Positions 33,164-42,743 are shown, counted from the stretch's first letter. The stretch: 64,000 bases of DNA from Clostridium sp. CAG:768 (GCA_000437435.1 FR899628.1:1-64000), one strand, 5' to 3'. The notes: generated from the letters alone by a model not told the origin. Translations and numbers: made by a program.

Positions 33164-34678
33164 ATGAATTTAGATACAGCAATAGATACATTTTTATCTC
33201 CAATAGCCGATAAAATTTCAGGGATAATATTTTGTTCAGTTACAATTCATGGTGTAAAGATTGAATTTCTTGTTGCCCTGTTAATGATAGCTGCGTTTTA
33301 TTTTACGATTAGAACAAGGTTTATTGGTATCTGGGGGTTTAAACATGCAATACAACTAATTACTAAAAATTACGAACATAAAGAAATTAGAGTTAAAAAG
33401 AAAAAAGGAGAAGTTTCTGCTTTCCAAGCACTAACTGCTACAATTTCAGCATCTGCAGGAATAGGAAACGTTGCAGGTTCAGCAGCAGCTGTATCTATTG
33501 GGGGACCTGGCGTAATTTTTTGGATGATTTTAGCAGGATTTTTCTCAATGGCTCTAAAATTTGCGGAAGTTCTACTAGGATTAAAATTCAGAAAAGTAAA
33601 TTCTGATGGCACAATTGCCGGCGGTCCAATGTACTATATTGAAGGAGCCTTAAAAAACAATAAATATATAGGAAAATTTGCTCCCCACTTATCAAAAATA
33701 TATGCAATTTGCTGTATTTTTGCAATGATTGGTGGTTGGAATTTATTCCAGATTAACGCAATGACAACTCAAATTACTGAAGTAACAGGCGGAGATAAAA
33801 GTTTCTTTGCAAATCAAAGTTGGCTTTTAGGTTTAATTGTAGCAATTATTACTTACTTTACAATTATAGGCGGCATTAAAGCAATTGGAAAATTTACCTC
33901 TAAAGTAACTCCAGTAATGTGCACATTATATGTTTTAACAGCATTTGCTGTGTGTATTTATAACATTGGACATGTTCCTCATACATTTGCATTAATTTTA
34001 AAAGAAGCGTTTCATCCAAAAGCATTAGCAGGCGGATGGATGATGTGTATGCTATGGGGATTTAGACGAGCAATGTTTGCAAACGAGTCAGGACTTGGAA
34101 CTGCACCTATTGCATTTTCTGCAGTTAAAACAAATAACCCTGTTGCACAAGCATTTATTGCAATGTTACAACCGTTTGTAGATACGGTAATAGTAGGTTC
34201 AGCAACTGCATTTGTCATAGTTGTATCAGGAGAATACTTACATACATCAGGGATTGCAGGAATTGAGTTAACATCAAAAGCATTTGGAAGTGTATGTCCT
34301 TTTTTTCCTATTTTGTTAACATTTATGGCAAGTTGTTTTGTACTATCTACAATGCTTTGCGGGTCATATTACGGAATTAAGGCTTGGAATTATTTATTTG
34401 GTGATACAAAATTGACAACAAGGACTTTTCAGGTTATATATTGTATATTCATAATTATCGGCTCTGCCATGAATTTTAAAAGTATAATTAATCTATCTGA
34501 TGCATTTACTTTATTCTTGGCTGTGCCAAACTTAATAGCAGTATTCATGTTATCTGATATAATCATGAAAGAACTAAAAAGATATTGCAAAAAATATAAC
34601 GTAGGTTTATTTAAAAATAACGAGGAGAGAGAGAATGATGAAGAAAGATTGTCTGGAGATAGTAAGATCAAAGTGTGA
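33164..34678 (+). CDS. Alanine/glycine:cation symporter (AGCS family)
   Basis: A 504-residue inner-membrane protein with about ten hydrophobic helices that imports alanine or glycine with Na+ or H+. Family blocks are visible: ATISASAGIGNVAGSAAA (about 90-107), GGPMYYIE, and RRAMFANESGLGTAPIAFSA (about 300-320). The length is normal. The last 44 nt overlap the uracil-DNA glycosylase gene, so the two are likely cotranscribed. Which amino acid is carried cannot be told. Confidence 0.95.
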   Translation: MNLDTAIDTFLSPIADKISGIIFCSVTIHGVKIEFLVALLMIAAFYFTIRTRFIGIWGFKHAIQLITKNYEHKEIRVKKKKGEVSAFQALTATISASAGIGNVAGSAAAVSIGGPGVIFWMILAGFFSMALKFAEVLLGLKFRKVNSDGTIAGGPMYYIEGALKNNKYIGKFAPHLSKIYAICCIFAMIGGWNLFQINAMTTQITEVTGGDKSFFANQSWLLGLIVAIITYFTIIGGIKAIGKFTSKVTPVMCTLYVLTAFAVCIYNIGHVPHTFALILKEAFHPKALAGGWMMCMLWGFRRAMFANESGLGTAPIAFSAVKTNNPVAQAFIAMLQPFVDTVIVGSATAFVIVVSGEYLHTSGIAGIELTSKAFGSVCPFFPILLTFMASCFVLSTMLCGSYYGIKAWNYLFGDTKLTTRTFQVIYCIFIIIGSAMNFKSIINLSDAFTLFLAVPNLIAVFMLSDIIMKELKRYCKKYNVGLFKNNEERENDEERLSGDSKIKV

Positions 34679-35297
34679 AAGCTGTACAGCATGTGCACTT
34701 GGAAAAACAAGAAATAACATTGTTTTTTCTGACGGAAATCCTTCAACAGCAAAAATTGTACTAATCGGAGAAGCTCCGGGAGAAATGGAAGATGAAACAG
34801 GAAGACCATTTGTAGGTCGTGCCGGACAACTTTTAAATGATTTCCTAGCAGAAGCAGGAATCTCTCGCGATGAAGATGTGTATATTATCAACACAGTAAA
34901 ATGCAGACCTCCAGAAAATAGAGTTCCAACAGAACAAGAACAATCAGCTTGCAGAAAATTCTTAAATGCTCAAATTGATATTATCAATCCTAGAGCTATT
35001 GTTCTATGTGGAGCTACAGCATTAAAATCTTTCGTTGAATTAGATAAAAAACAGACAATCTCTAAAGTTAGAGGTCAATGGATGTCAATAAATGTAGATG
35101 GAAAAGATTATAGAGCTATAACTATTTTCCACCCATCATATTTATTAAGAAATGGTTCTATGGCAGAAGGTTCACCAAGAAGATTAATGCAACAAGATTT
35201 AGCTAATATTAAAAATGAAATTCTTGCAGATGTTGATCATTCTATGGACAACAACGAAGTTGTTTATATGGAACCAAAAGAAATTGCAATGGTTTAA
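34635..35297 (+). CDS. Uracil-DNA glycosylase, family 4 ([4Fe-4S] type)
   Basis: This enzyme removes uracil from DNA to start base excision repair. Cluster ligands appear as CTAC (C17, C20), with further Cys in VKCRPPENR and SACRKF. GEAPGEMEDETGRPFVG (about 51-67) is motif I and FHPSYLLRN motif II. 220 residues is typical. The start overlaps the end of the symporter gene, with GAGGAGAGAG just before tandem ATGs. A terminator follows. Confidence 0.95.
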   Translation: MMKKDCLEIVRSKCESCTACALGKTRNNIVFSDGNPSTAKIVLIGEAPGEMEDETGRPFVGRAGQLLNDFLAEAGISRDEDVYIINTVKCRPPENRVPTEQEQSACRKFLNAQIDIINPRAIVLCGATALKSFVELDKKQTISKVRGQWMSINVDGKDYRAITIFHPSYLLRNGSMAEGSPRRLMQQDLANIKNEILADVDHSMDNNEVVYMEPKEIAMV

Positions 35298-35312
35298 TTT
35301 TCTAAATAAAAA

Positions 35313-35343
35313 AAATACCTCCTCATTTGAGGAGGTATTTTTT
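35313..35343 (+). terminator. Bidirectional terminator between convergent genes
   Basis: A 12-bp perfect stem (AAATACCTCCTC with GAGGAGGTATTT) closes a 4-nt loop and is followed by Ts. On the other strand a T run also follows, so it can serve both the glycosylase gene and the convergent gene ending at 35342. Confidence 0.92.
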
Positions 35344-36616
35344 ATGCCTTTTTATCTACGATTTTTTCTGCTGGAGCAAGCCCCGGTTCCAAATCAGAAC
35401 CTGTTACAAGTTTTCTAAAAGCAAATTGAGCTTTTGGTAAAACATATGCCAATAAAAAACTACTCAATGCAACATTTGTCAAAATATTAGCAGATTTTGC
35501 AAATTTAGCTTTCTTTATAAAAGAATCTATGTTTTCTGATTTTAACAGTTTTTGAGAGAATAATTCAATATCATTCCTGAAATTCCCTAATTTTTTCAAA
35601 TCAACATATTCTCTAGGATCTCTAATTCCATTTTCAAGCATTTTTATTTTTTCAAATTTTTTAGCATATTTAATAAAATAAGTATCTTTATTTTGAATAT
35701 TATCAACAAAATCTAATAAATCTTTTGCAGAATCAGTTTTTGGTAATTGAAGTTTTCCTTCCTTAATTTGAGTCATAAAATCTTTATCAGCTAACATAAC
35801 TGGATCTAATGAAATTCCTGAAATTTTATTTAAACCTTTTTCAATCCACTTTGGAGCAACGAAATTTAAAAACATCATACCTGCCATTTTAAATGACAAA
35901 TCATAACGTTCATTTTTATTCCTTGCAGTAGCTATACGTCCAACAGCATAACCACCATCTGTAACAGCCATCTTATCTTGAGCTGAAAAATTAGCGGCTT
36001 TAGTTATCCAACTTCCTGTAAAATTAACATCTTTTGATTTATAAAATTTATCTTTTTGTAAAAAACTAACTTGAGCGTTATTTTTTAAACTTTGTGCTTC
36101 TTTTTCCCTTAAATTTTGAATTTTCTTTGCTGATGATGCAAATATCAATTTAGGTAAAATAAATCCCATAAACAAAATAGGAATAGTCGTCGAAGCTATA
36201 AATTTACCGGCTAAAAGTTTTTCGAACAATTTTTTATTTTCTTTTGCTTTTACCAAATCTTTAACAGCATCTGGCGCTAAGTCTTTAAATTTATTTATAT
36301 TATAATCAATCCCCTGAATACCTTGTTCTTCTTTAAACAATTTCAAATTTACATCAGGGTTAAGTCCTCTAGCCTTAATATATTTATTCGCAATCCAACC
36401 AACAAAAGGAATTCCACCAAGCCAAACTGCAGATGTTGCATATTCATCTAGGAAACGTTCTCTTGCTGCAAGATAGGCAATACCTTTTGACTCTTTTTTA
36501 TTTTGATTATAAGTAAGAGCGATTTTTGTTGGTACTTCTATTCCACAATCACGAACGATTAAAGGGTATACACTGCTATTATTACCTATTGCTGAAATTA
36601 TATTTGATATAGTCAT
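35342..36616 (-). CDS. Hypothetical membrane-associated protein with lineage-type N-terminus
   Basis: About 424 residues; no named family recognised. It has several hydrophobic stretches (SAVWLGGIPFVGWIANKY, ASTTIPILFMGFILPKLIF, MAGMMFLNFVAPKW, NILTNVALSSFLLAYVLP) with Lys-rich linkers. An internal NFTGSW lies near residue 200. I start at ATG 36616 (MTISNIISAIGNN) because GGAG precedes it, though with a long spacer; an in-frame ATG at 36661 has a weaker context. There is no Sec signal. It belongs to the group of Ile/Asn/Ser-start proteins discussed in the findings. Confidence 0.7.
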   Translation of the reverse strand: MTISNIISAIGNNSSVYPLIVRDCGIEVPTKIALTYNQNKKESKGIAYLAARERFLDEYATSAVWLGGIPFVGWIANKYIKARGLNPDVNLKLFKEEQGIQGIDYNINKFKDLAPDAVKDLVKAKENKKLFEKLLAGKFIASTTIPILFMGFILPKLIFASSAKKIQNLREKEAQSLKNNAQVSFLQKDKFYKSKDVNFTGSWITKAANFSAQDKMAVTDGGYAVGRIATARNKNERYDLSFKMAGMMFLNFVAPKWIEKGLNKISGISLDPVMLADKDFMTQIKEGKLQLPKTDSAKDLLDFVDNIQNKDTYFIKYAKKFEKIKMLENGIRDPREYVDLKKLGNFRNDIELFSQKLLKSENIDSFIKKAKFAKSANILTNVALSSFLLAYVLPKAQFAFRKLVTGSDLEPGLAPAEKIVDKKA

Positions 36617-36758
36617 ATTCTTAAAATCTCCAATTCTTTTACAAAATGAGCACAAGCTCAAAAAAATAATCTTCCAAACGCTTTAATCTGGGCTCCTTGA
36701 AAGACTATTTTTTAGAATTGAATTTTATTTTTATTCTTTAAAAGCGCAAACCATCAAT

Positions 36759-36824
36759 TCATAGCCTTCCAAGGTCGCTATGATGATGAATATGATGTAA
36801 TTTTAAAGAATTAAATTTTTGCAT
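36759..36824 (-). CDS. Candidate His-rich mini-ORF (21 residues)
   Basis: In the 259-bp gap between two hypothetical genes, the minus strand has AAAGGA 5 nt before an ATG and a 21-codon frame reading MQKFNSLKLHHIHHHSDLGRL. Five of its codons are CAT. It lies upstream of the gene starting at 36616 and could be a leader peptide or a chance frame. No clear attenuator follows; a short GAGC/GCTC hairpin occurs at about 36650-36661. The rest of the gap shows nothing I can name. Confidence 0.3.
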   Translation of the reverse strand: MQKFNSLKLHHIHHHSDLGRL

Positions 36825-36875
36825 AAATTTCCTTTACGTCATACATACTAACTTAAAAAATAAAAATTTACAAGA

Positions 36876-37382
36876 CTACTTTTTTCGAGCATCAAGATTT
36901 CTATAAAAATCAGGCCAAAAACCTTCTGCATTCTCAAACTTTTTATTTAACATTTCTTGAGTGGCTTGTCTTTTTTCGAAAATTTCTTTTCTTACCCCTT
37001 CAGTTTCCTTATATGTTTTAGAATAATCTACCGCTAATTCTTCATTCGCTTTTTGTAAATCCTTTAAATCTATATTTTTAAAGGCTTCTGTAATATTATT
37101 TCCAGAAGATTTAACGACCTTTGGTTTTACATTTTCTAACCCTGGAATAAATCTAACAGTATCCACAGCAGTTAAAATAAATTCTGCAACCTTTTCTTTT
37201 GCATTATATATAGCATCAGAAAGAACAAACGGATTTTTATTAGTCCTAGAAACATCATCTAGTTTTTTAAATATATCTGCTTGATATTTATAATCAGGAA
37301 CTATTTTTTTATACAAAGTTGAATTTATACCACCTGTAAATGTATTTGAATAATTTGAACTACCTATACTGTTAACTTGCAT
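36876..37382 (-). CDS. Hypothetical 168-residue protein with NTFTGG N-terminal motif
   Basis: I do not recognise a family. The start MQVNSIGSSNYSNTFTGGIN is the clearest case of the Ile/Asn/Ser-rich N-terminus followed by an F-x-G step. The rest is helical and charged, with no membrane segment. ATG 37382 is chosen over the upstream in-frame ATG 37406 because an AAAGGAG site lies 8 nt before it. Confidence 0.72.
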   Translation of the reverse strand: MQVNSIGSSNYSNTFTGGINSTLYKKIVPDYKYQADIFKKLDDVSRTNKNPFVLSDAIYNAKEKVAEFILTAVDTVRFIPGLENVKPKVVKSSGNNITEAFKNIDLKDLQKANEELAVDYSKTYKETEGVRKEIFEKRQATQEMLNKKFENAEGFWPDFYRNLDARKK

Positions 37383-37445
37383 TATAATACTCCTTTTTTG
37401 TTTCATTATTGAAAAAATACCTGAATAATCTTTTTTGCTAATATT

Positions 37446-37736
37446 TTAAAGATTATTAAAAAAAGTTTTTATTTCTTCTTGTTTTTTCAAATCATTAATA
37501 TTAATCAAAATCGTTTTATCCTTAGAAGTCTGTCCTTTAAGAATTTCAAATGAAGATTTCGGAACTTTAAATAACTTTGATAAATATTCAACAAGAGCTT
37601 TATTAGCCTTGCCATCAATAGGTTGAGCTGTTATCTTAATCTTTAAATTATCATCTGTTTTTATAATTTCATTTTTTGATGCATTTGGAGATATTCTCAA
37701 ATTTAAAATTAATCCATCACTTGTTTCTCTAAGCAT
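37446..37736 (-). CDS. YggU-type DUF167 protein
   Basis: 96 residues. The family core is complete: LRISPNASKNEI (about 14-25), KIKITAQPIDGKANKALVEYL (32-52), and ILKGQTSKDKTILI near the end. DUF167 proteins are small alpha/beta proteins of unsettled function. An AAGGAT site supports the start. It is divergent from the Rel/Spo gene. Confidence 0.93.
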   Translation of the reverse strand: MLRETSDGLILNLRISPNASKNEIIKTDDNLKIKITAQPIDGKANKALVEYLSKLFKVPKSSFEILKGQTSKDKTILININDLKKQEEIKTFFNNL

Positions 37737-37773
37737 TTTTATAATCCTTATGAATGAAATTGTTTTATTCTAC

Positions 37774-37802
37774 TTGAAAAATTCAAATAAAATCTGTATT
37801 AT
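37774..37802 (+). promoter_or_regulatory. Promoter of the Rel/Spo gene
   Basis: TTGAAA (37774-37779) and TATTAT (37797-37802) are 17 nt apart. The -10 box ends 9 nt before the ATG, and there is no Shine-Dalgarno, so the leader would be about 3 nt or less. Confidence 0.65.
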
Positions 37803-37811
37803 GATTATATC

Positions 37812-40028
37812 ATGAGCGAAAAACCACTTTTTGACGATATAAAAAAAATATTAATTGAACAAAACAGAGAACCTGAAGAAATCGAACAGATTGAAAAAGC
37901 CTATCTTTTCGCAAAAAGATTACACGAAGGTCAATATAGAATTTCAGAAGAACCATATATTATACACCCTGTAGAAGTTGCAAAAATTTTAGTTGGGTTA
38001 AAAGTTGACTCTCATACCCTACAAGCAGCATTTTTGCACGATATATTAGAAGATACTGATACACAACCTGAAGAAATTGAAAAATTATTTGGCAAAGACG
38101 TCCTTACTTTGGTTCAAGGAGTTACAAAACTTGGGAAACTTCAATTCAAATCCAAAGAGGAACGACAAGCTGAAAATTTCAGACGCCTGTTTATTGCAAT
38201 GGCAAGTGATATTAGAATTGTCTTTTTAAAACTTGCAGACAGATTGCATAATATGCGAACTCTGAACTTTATGACAACTGTAAAACAACAAAAAATTGCA
38301 AGAGAAACTTTAGATATTTTTGCACCTCTTGCAAACAGACTAGGGATTTACAAAATAAAAGCAGAATTAGAAGATTTATCTTTAAGATATCTTGAACCTG
38401 ATAAATACTTTGAAATTGCACGCTTGGTATCTCAAACAAAAACAAGCAGAGAAGAAACAGTAAAAATTCTTATTGACAAAATTACAGCAGATGTCAAAAA
38501 AGCAGGAATTAACGCTCAAATTACAGGCAGAGCTAAACATTATTACAGTATCTACAGCAAAATGAAACGATTGAATATCGCATTCCACGACTTATACGAC
38601 ATAACTGCTGTCCGTGTGATTGTAGATACAGAAAAAGAATGCTATGAAGTATTAGGCCTTATCCACTCTCAATTCAAACCAATCCCAGGAAGATTTAAAG
38701 ATTACATTGCAATGCCAAAAGGCAATATGTATCAATCTTTACATACATCTGTAATTGGGCCAAGATCAAAACCTTTAGAAGTACAAATTAGAACTTGGGA
38801 AATGCATGAAGTAGCAGAATATGGTATCGCTGCTCACTGGAGATACAAAGAAAAAGGCTCTCAAAAAGCTAATAACCCAACAGATATGCAATTTTCTTGG
38901 ATGAGAAAACTTGTAGAATATGATAAAGACATGTCTTCTGCTGAAGATTATGTAAATTCCGTAAAATTAGACTTATTCTCAGATCAAGTATTTGCATTTA
39001 CTCCAAACGGTGACGTATTTGATTTACCTAGAAATGCTACACCCGTTGATTTTGCATATAGAATTCACTCAGAAGTAGGAAACAAAACTGTCGGAGCTTT
39101 AATTAACGGTAGAATTGCTCAATTAGATACAAAACTCCATAACGGAGATATTGTAGAAATATTAACATCAAAAACACCAGCACCAAGACTTGATTGGTTA
39201 AACTTTGTAGTTACCAAACAAGCATCTTCAAAAATTAAACAATGGTTTAAGAAAAACAATAGAGAAGAACATATTCAAGTTGGGAAAGATAATCTTGAGC
39301 ATGAACTAACTAAAGCTGTTTTTGACGACTACATGAAATCAGGCGAATTCGATAAAGTTGCAAAACAAATGAATTATCTATCTGCAGAAGATTTATTTGC
39401 TGCACTAGGATATGGTGAAACAACTTTAAATAAAATCATAAATAAACTCAAAAAACCTGAACCTGTAAAAACACCGGGAACAGCATTTCATGGGACTACT
39501 AGAAAGAAATCCGAAAAAGATATCATTGGTCTTGAAGGACTTATGTATTCAATTGCAAGATGTTGTTCTCCAATCCCAGGCGAGCCAATTGTAGGAGTTG
39601 TTACAAGAGCAAAAGGCGTTACTGTTCATAGAATGGATTGCCAAATGCTAGAACACATTGAACCTGAAAGATTAATGGATATTAGATGGTCTGGCGACAA
39701 TGTAAATAAAACATATAACACTACAATAAGAGTTGAAACAGCAGAAAAACAAGGTCTGTTAAAAGATATTATCGCAGCCGTATCTGATAACGGAACAAAT
39801 ATAAATTATGCAAACGTTAAATCGAAAAGCGGTAAAGTCGGTATTATTGAACTTGGCATTGAACTTGACAACATAGATACATTGAAAAAAGTTATATTAA
39901 GCATTCAAGCAATTCCTGATGTATATAGCGTAAAAAGAATTCAAACATCTTATTCTACGCCTAATTTACCAAAAAGAAATAACGGAAAACCAAGACATAA
40001 TAAAAATACCAAGAAAAAAAGTTCTTAA
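37812..40028 (+). CDS. Bifunctional (p)ppGpp synthetase/hydrolase
   Basis: A long RSH protein of 738 residues that makes and degrades the stringent-response alarmone. The N-terminal HD hydrolase is intact (LHDILEDT with H76, D77, and ADRLHNMRTL). The synthetase domain has RAKHYYSIYSKMKR, GRFKDYIAMPKGNMYQSLHT and EVQIRTWEMHEVAEYGIAAHW. TGS (DVFDLPRNATPVDFAY, about 400), a conserved-Cys segment (IARCCSPIPGEPIVG, about 580) and ACT (about 650-720) domains follow. An intact HD box suggests a bifunctional SpoT/Rel enzyme and not a RelA-only synthetase. Confidence 0.97.
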   Translation: MSEKPLFDDIKKILIEQNREPEEIEQIEKAYLFAKRLHEGQYRISEEPYIIHPVEVAKILVGLKVDSHTLQAAFLHDILEDTDTQPEEIEKLFGKDVLTLVQGVTKLGKLQFKSKEERQAENFRRLFIAMASDIRIVFLKLADRLHNMRTLNFMTTVKQQKIARETLDIFAPLANRLGIYKIKAELEDLSLRYLEPDKYFEIARLVSQTKTSREETVKILIDKITADVKKAGINAQITGRAKHYYSIYSKMKRLNIAFHDLYDITAVRVIVDTEKECYEVLGLIHSQFKPIPGRFKDYIAMPKGNMYQSLHTSVIGPRSKPLEVQIRTWEMHEVAEYGIAAHWRYKEKGSQKANNPTDMQFSWMRKLVEYDKDMSSAEDYVNSVKLDLFSDQVFAFTPNGDVFDLPRNATPVDFAYRIHSEVGNKTVGALINGRIAQLDTKLHNGDIVEILTSKTPAPRLDWLNFVVTKQASSKIKQWFKKNNREEHIQVGKDNLEHELTKAVFDDYMKSGEFDKVAKQMNYLSAEDLFAALGYGETTLNKIINKLKKPEPVKTPGTAFHGTTRKKSEKDIIGLEGLMYSIARCCSPIPGEPIVGVVTRAKGVTVHRMDCQMLEHIEPERLMDIRWSGDNVNKTYNTTIRVETAEKQGLLKDIIAAVSDNGTNINYANVKSKSGKVGIIELGIELDNIDTLKKVILSIQAIPDVYSVKRIQTSYSTPNLPKRNNGKPRHNKNTKKKSS

Positions 40029-40063
40029 TTTTATTTAATTATAATTTGCAAAAATTAATAAAT

Positions 40064-40091
40064 TTGCTATCTCATTTTACACTGATAAAAT
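40064..40091 (+). promoter_or_regulatory. Promoter of the histidine kinase gene, leaderless layout
   Basis: TTGCTA (40064-40069) and TAAAAT (40086-40091) are 16 nt apart, and TGA before the -10 box gives an extended element. The box ends 6 nt before the ATG at 40098. No Shine-Dalgarno is present. Confidence 0.6.
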
Positions 40092-40097
40092 TGTAAT

Positions 40098-41780
40098 ATG
40101 ATAAAAACTTTATTGGTATCAGATAATAAAAAACAAACTGAAAAATTTCAATCAATTTTTAATAAAAACAGTTATGATTTTTCAATCATGACTGATGAGA
40201 CACTTATATATGATTATATAAGTGCAGAAACTCCTGATATTATTATCATTGATGAAGAATATAAAAATATAAAAACTTTAAATAAAAAAATTAAATCAAT
40301 TTGCGAAAATACAATCATAATATTCTTAATTTCTGACAATAAAGTAGACAAAGATTTAATAAAATACGCAAATGCATTTTTTACAAATGACATGTCTGAA
40401 GATTTAATTTTATCAACACTTAATATTAATTTAAGAATGAAATCTTCTTTAGATATGCTATCAAATTCAAACAAAGATCTTGCAGACAGTTTATATAGAC
40501 TTAATGCACTATACAGCACAAGTTCTCAATTTGCAGGAACTCTTGATAAATCCAAACTAATTCAATATATGATAGAAGGAATGGATAAAGCTCTCAGCTT
40601 TTCTTTGACTTGCACACTTTCATTATGTACAGAAGACAAACCAGTATTGTTAATAAATTCATTATATGAGCTTTCTGAAGAACTTATTACTGCTCTAAAA
40701 TTAAGAGTAATCCTAAATTATAACTCATTATTTGAAGGTAAAACTCTACCTGTAGATATTACATTGGATAATTTAAAAGTAATTAAACAAATAAAATACC
40801 CTGCAAGCAGATTTACATTTACACTATTCCAATATGATAATATGTTTGCACCAATAAGCCTTGGAGATAACTTTTTCGGCTGCATAGAAATCTTTAAAGA
40901 AACAGCTTTCACTGCAGAAGATTCAACCTGCTTCCAAACAATAGCACAACAGGTATCATTACCTCTAAAAAGTGCAACTCTATACCAAGAATTAATCGAA
41001 ACAAATCACAAATTGGAAAAACTCGAAAGACTTAAATCTGAATTTATCTCAATTGTATCTCATGAATTAAGAACACCACTCACATCAATAAAAAATTCAC
41101 TGGATATTCTAATGAGCGGACGATGCGGAGAAACTACACAAGCTGCAGATAAATTTTTGTCAATGGCAATGAGAAATGTGCAAAGGCTTTCAGGAATTAT
41201 AAACGATTTGCTAGACTTGTCTAAAATCGAAGCAGGGAAAATGGATTTCAATTTTGCTCCTACAAACATTAATACAGTAATAGGGTATGTAAAATCAGCT
41301 CTTTCTGAAGTTGCAAAAACTAAAGGATTAAACTTGATAACATCAGAAGCTGAAAATTTACCTGACATCACTGCAGATGCACAAAGATTAGAACAAGTAT
41401 TAACAAACCTTGTATCAAACGCTATTAAATTTACTCCTGAAAATAAAACAATTAAAATATCATCATCACTTGTAAATTCTAAAGATATAAAAATCAATGA
41501 ATATTTTAAAGATTCAATAAAGCTTAAAGACGTGGATTATATAGAGGTCTGTGTAGAAGATGAAGGCATAGGTATTGCTGAAAAAGACTTGCTACACGCA
41601 TTTGATAAATTTGCCCAAATAGAAAATTCGCTATCTAGAAAAGCTGGCGGAACAGGACTAGGGCTACCTATAGCTAAACAATTATTAGAAGCTCACCGAG
41701 GAGCAATATGGTGCGACAGTGAGCTTCATAAAGGTTCTAAATTCTATTTTGTAATCCCTGTAAGTACTAATCTAAATTAA
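40098..41780 (+). CDS. Sensor histidine kinase with N-terminal receiver-like and GAF-like domains
   Basis: 560 residues, soluble, with no membrane helices. Residues 1-115 look like a receiver fold (TLLVSDN, DIIIIDEEYKN) in which the acidic pocket is partly altered. A GAF-like domain spans about 135-295. The HisKA helix pair has H322 in SHELRTPL. The ATPase has N (NLVSNAIKF), G1 (DEGIGI), F (DKFAQ) and G2 (GGTGLGLPIAK) boxes. It probably phosphorylates a response regulator, perhaps the CheY-like protein at 42744. Only one opposite-strand gene separates them. Confidence 0.93.
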   Translation: MIKTLLVSDNKKQTEKFQSIFNKNSYDFSIMTDETLIYDYISAETPDIIIIDEEYKNIKTLNKKIKSICENTIIIFLISDNKVDKDLIKYANAFFTNDMSEDLILSTLNINLRMKSSLDMLSNSNKDLADSLYRLNALYSTSSQFAGTLDKSKLIQYMIEGMDKALSFSLTCTLSLCTEDKPVLLINSLYELSEELITALKLRVILNYNSLFEGKTLPVDITLDNLKVIKQIKYPASRFTFTLFQYDNMFAPISLGDNFFGCIEIFKETAFTAEDSTCFQTIAQQVSLPLKSATLYQELIETNHKLEKLERLKSEFISIVSHELRTPLTSIKNSLDILMSGRCGETTQAADKFLSMAMRNVQRLSGIINDLLDLSKIEAGKMDFNFAPTNINTVIGYVKSALSEVAKTKGLNLITSEAENLPDITADAQRLEQVLTNLVSNAIKFTPENKTIKISSSLVNSKDIKINEYFKDSIKLKDVDYIEVCVEDEGIGIAEKDLLHAFDKFAQIENSLSRKAGGTGLGLPIAKQLLEAHRGAIWCDSELHKGSKFYFVIPVSTNLN

Positions 41781-42585
41781 CATTTTTCATTAAGAAATCT
41801 GTCATATTAATTTCATTACGACCTTGACTTGAAAGCATTTCAGCTACTTTAGGGAAAACTTGTAAATTTGCTTTCAATTTATCCACTGGAACTTTTGATT
41901 GAATAAACGGAATTTCTTCAATATAAATATTAATATCTCCTGGGACATTTTCTGCAGTGCTAAGAATTTCAGGTATCATTTTGATTTTAGCAGGATCAGA
42001 AGAACTATTTACATACCCCGCCAAAGCATTAACAAACCTTTGTTCTTTTGAAAAATCCATTGTATACCCGCCAGATAATTCATTTTCAGCAATTCCTTTA
42101 ACTAAGGGTTTAGTAGCTTTCAAGTGTTCTGAAAATTCAGGATGATCCAACAATTCAGTTGAAGATGCAAGAAAATATTTTGAAGCATCACTGCTTGTTT
42201 GATTAATTACTTCTTGAGTAAATTCAAGAGCTTCAGGATTTTCTTTAGATGCCTTTGGTAATTTTTCTATCCAAGCAGCAAAAACATTTTTACCGACCTG
42301 TTTTGGATCCTTTAAATTTATATTAGTATTTAACATATTTGATCTATTGGTTAATTCACAAATATCTGATACCAATCCTAAATATTTCGGATTCATTGCT
42401 TTTAAATCTGACTTAAATTTCGCTACTTCTGGATTTTTTTGAGCGAAATATTCAATATTTGCCAATAATTGTTCTGTAGATCTTGTATCTGGAGCTTTTG
42501 TATGAGCCCCCATTGCTTGCCAACCACCAAAACGGAAAACAGGTTCTTTTGATACTGCATTTGAGATTTTATTAATTAATGACAT
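41767..42585 (-). CDS. Hypothetical 272-residue protein with FRFGG N-terminal motif
   Basis: I do not recognise a family. It is soluble and helical, with no Sec signal. It begins MSLINKISNAVSKEPVFRFG, an Ile/Asn/Ser-type start followed by an F-x-F-G-G step as in other proteins here. GAAAGG lies 6 nt before the ATG. Its end overlaps the histidine kinase gene by 14 bp, convergently. Confidence 0.72.
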   Translation of the reverse strand: MSLINKISNAVSKEPVFRFGGWQAMGAHTKAPDTRSTEQLLANIEYFAQKNPEVAKFKSDLKAMNPKYLGLVSDICELTNRSNMLNTNINLKDPKQVGKNVFAAWIEKLPKASKENPEALEFTQEVINQTSSDASKYFLASSTELLDHPEFSEHLKATKPLVKGIAENELSGGYTMDFSKEQRFVNALAGYVNSSSDPAKIKMIPEILSTAENVPGDINIYIEEIPFIQSKVPVDKLKANLQVFPKVAEMLSSQGRNEINMTDFLMKNVNLD

Positions 42586-42703
42586 TTTATACCTTTCAAA
42601 TTTTAGTACTACACAAAAATTATAAAAACTATCAAAAAAGATATTGCTATTTCAGGCATTTCCTATTAAAAAATATTAAGAATATAGAAGAAGATTTTTG
42701 ATA

Positions 42704-42712
42704 TGTTATAAT
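42704..42712 (+). promoter_or_regulatory. Extended -10 of the response regulator operon
   Basis: TGTTATAAT (TGn plus consensus TATAAT) lies 31 nt before the ATG at 42744. An AGGGGA ribosome site is present between them. No -35 hexamer is obvious. Confidence 0.6.
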
Positions 42713-42743
42713 ACTAATATATAAGACTTTTATAGGGGAATGT

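Noticed and set aside
34429..34894. Minus-strand ORFs across the symporter/glycosylase junction
   Set aside because: They are shadows of two well-identified overlapping plus-strand genes.
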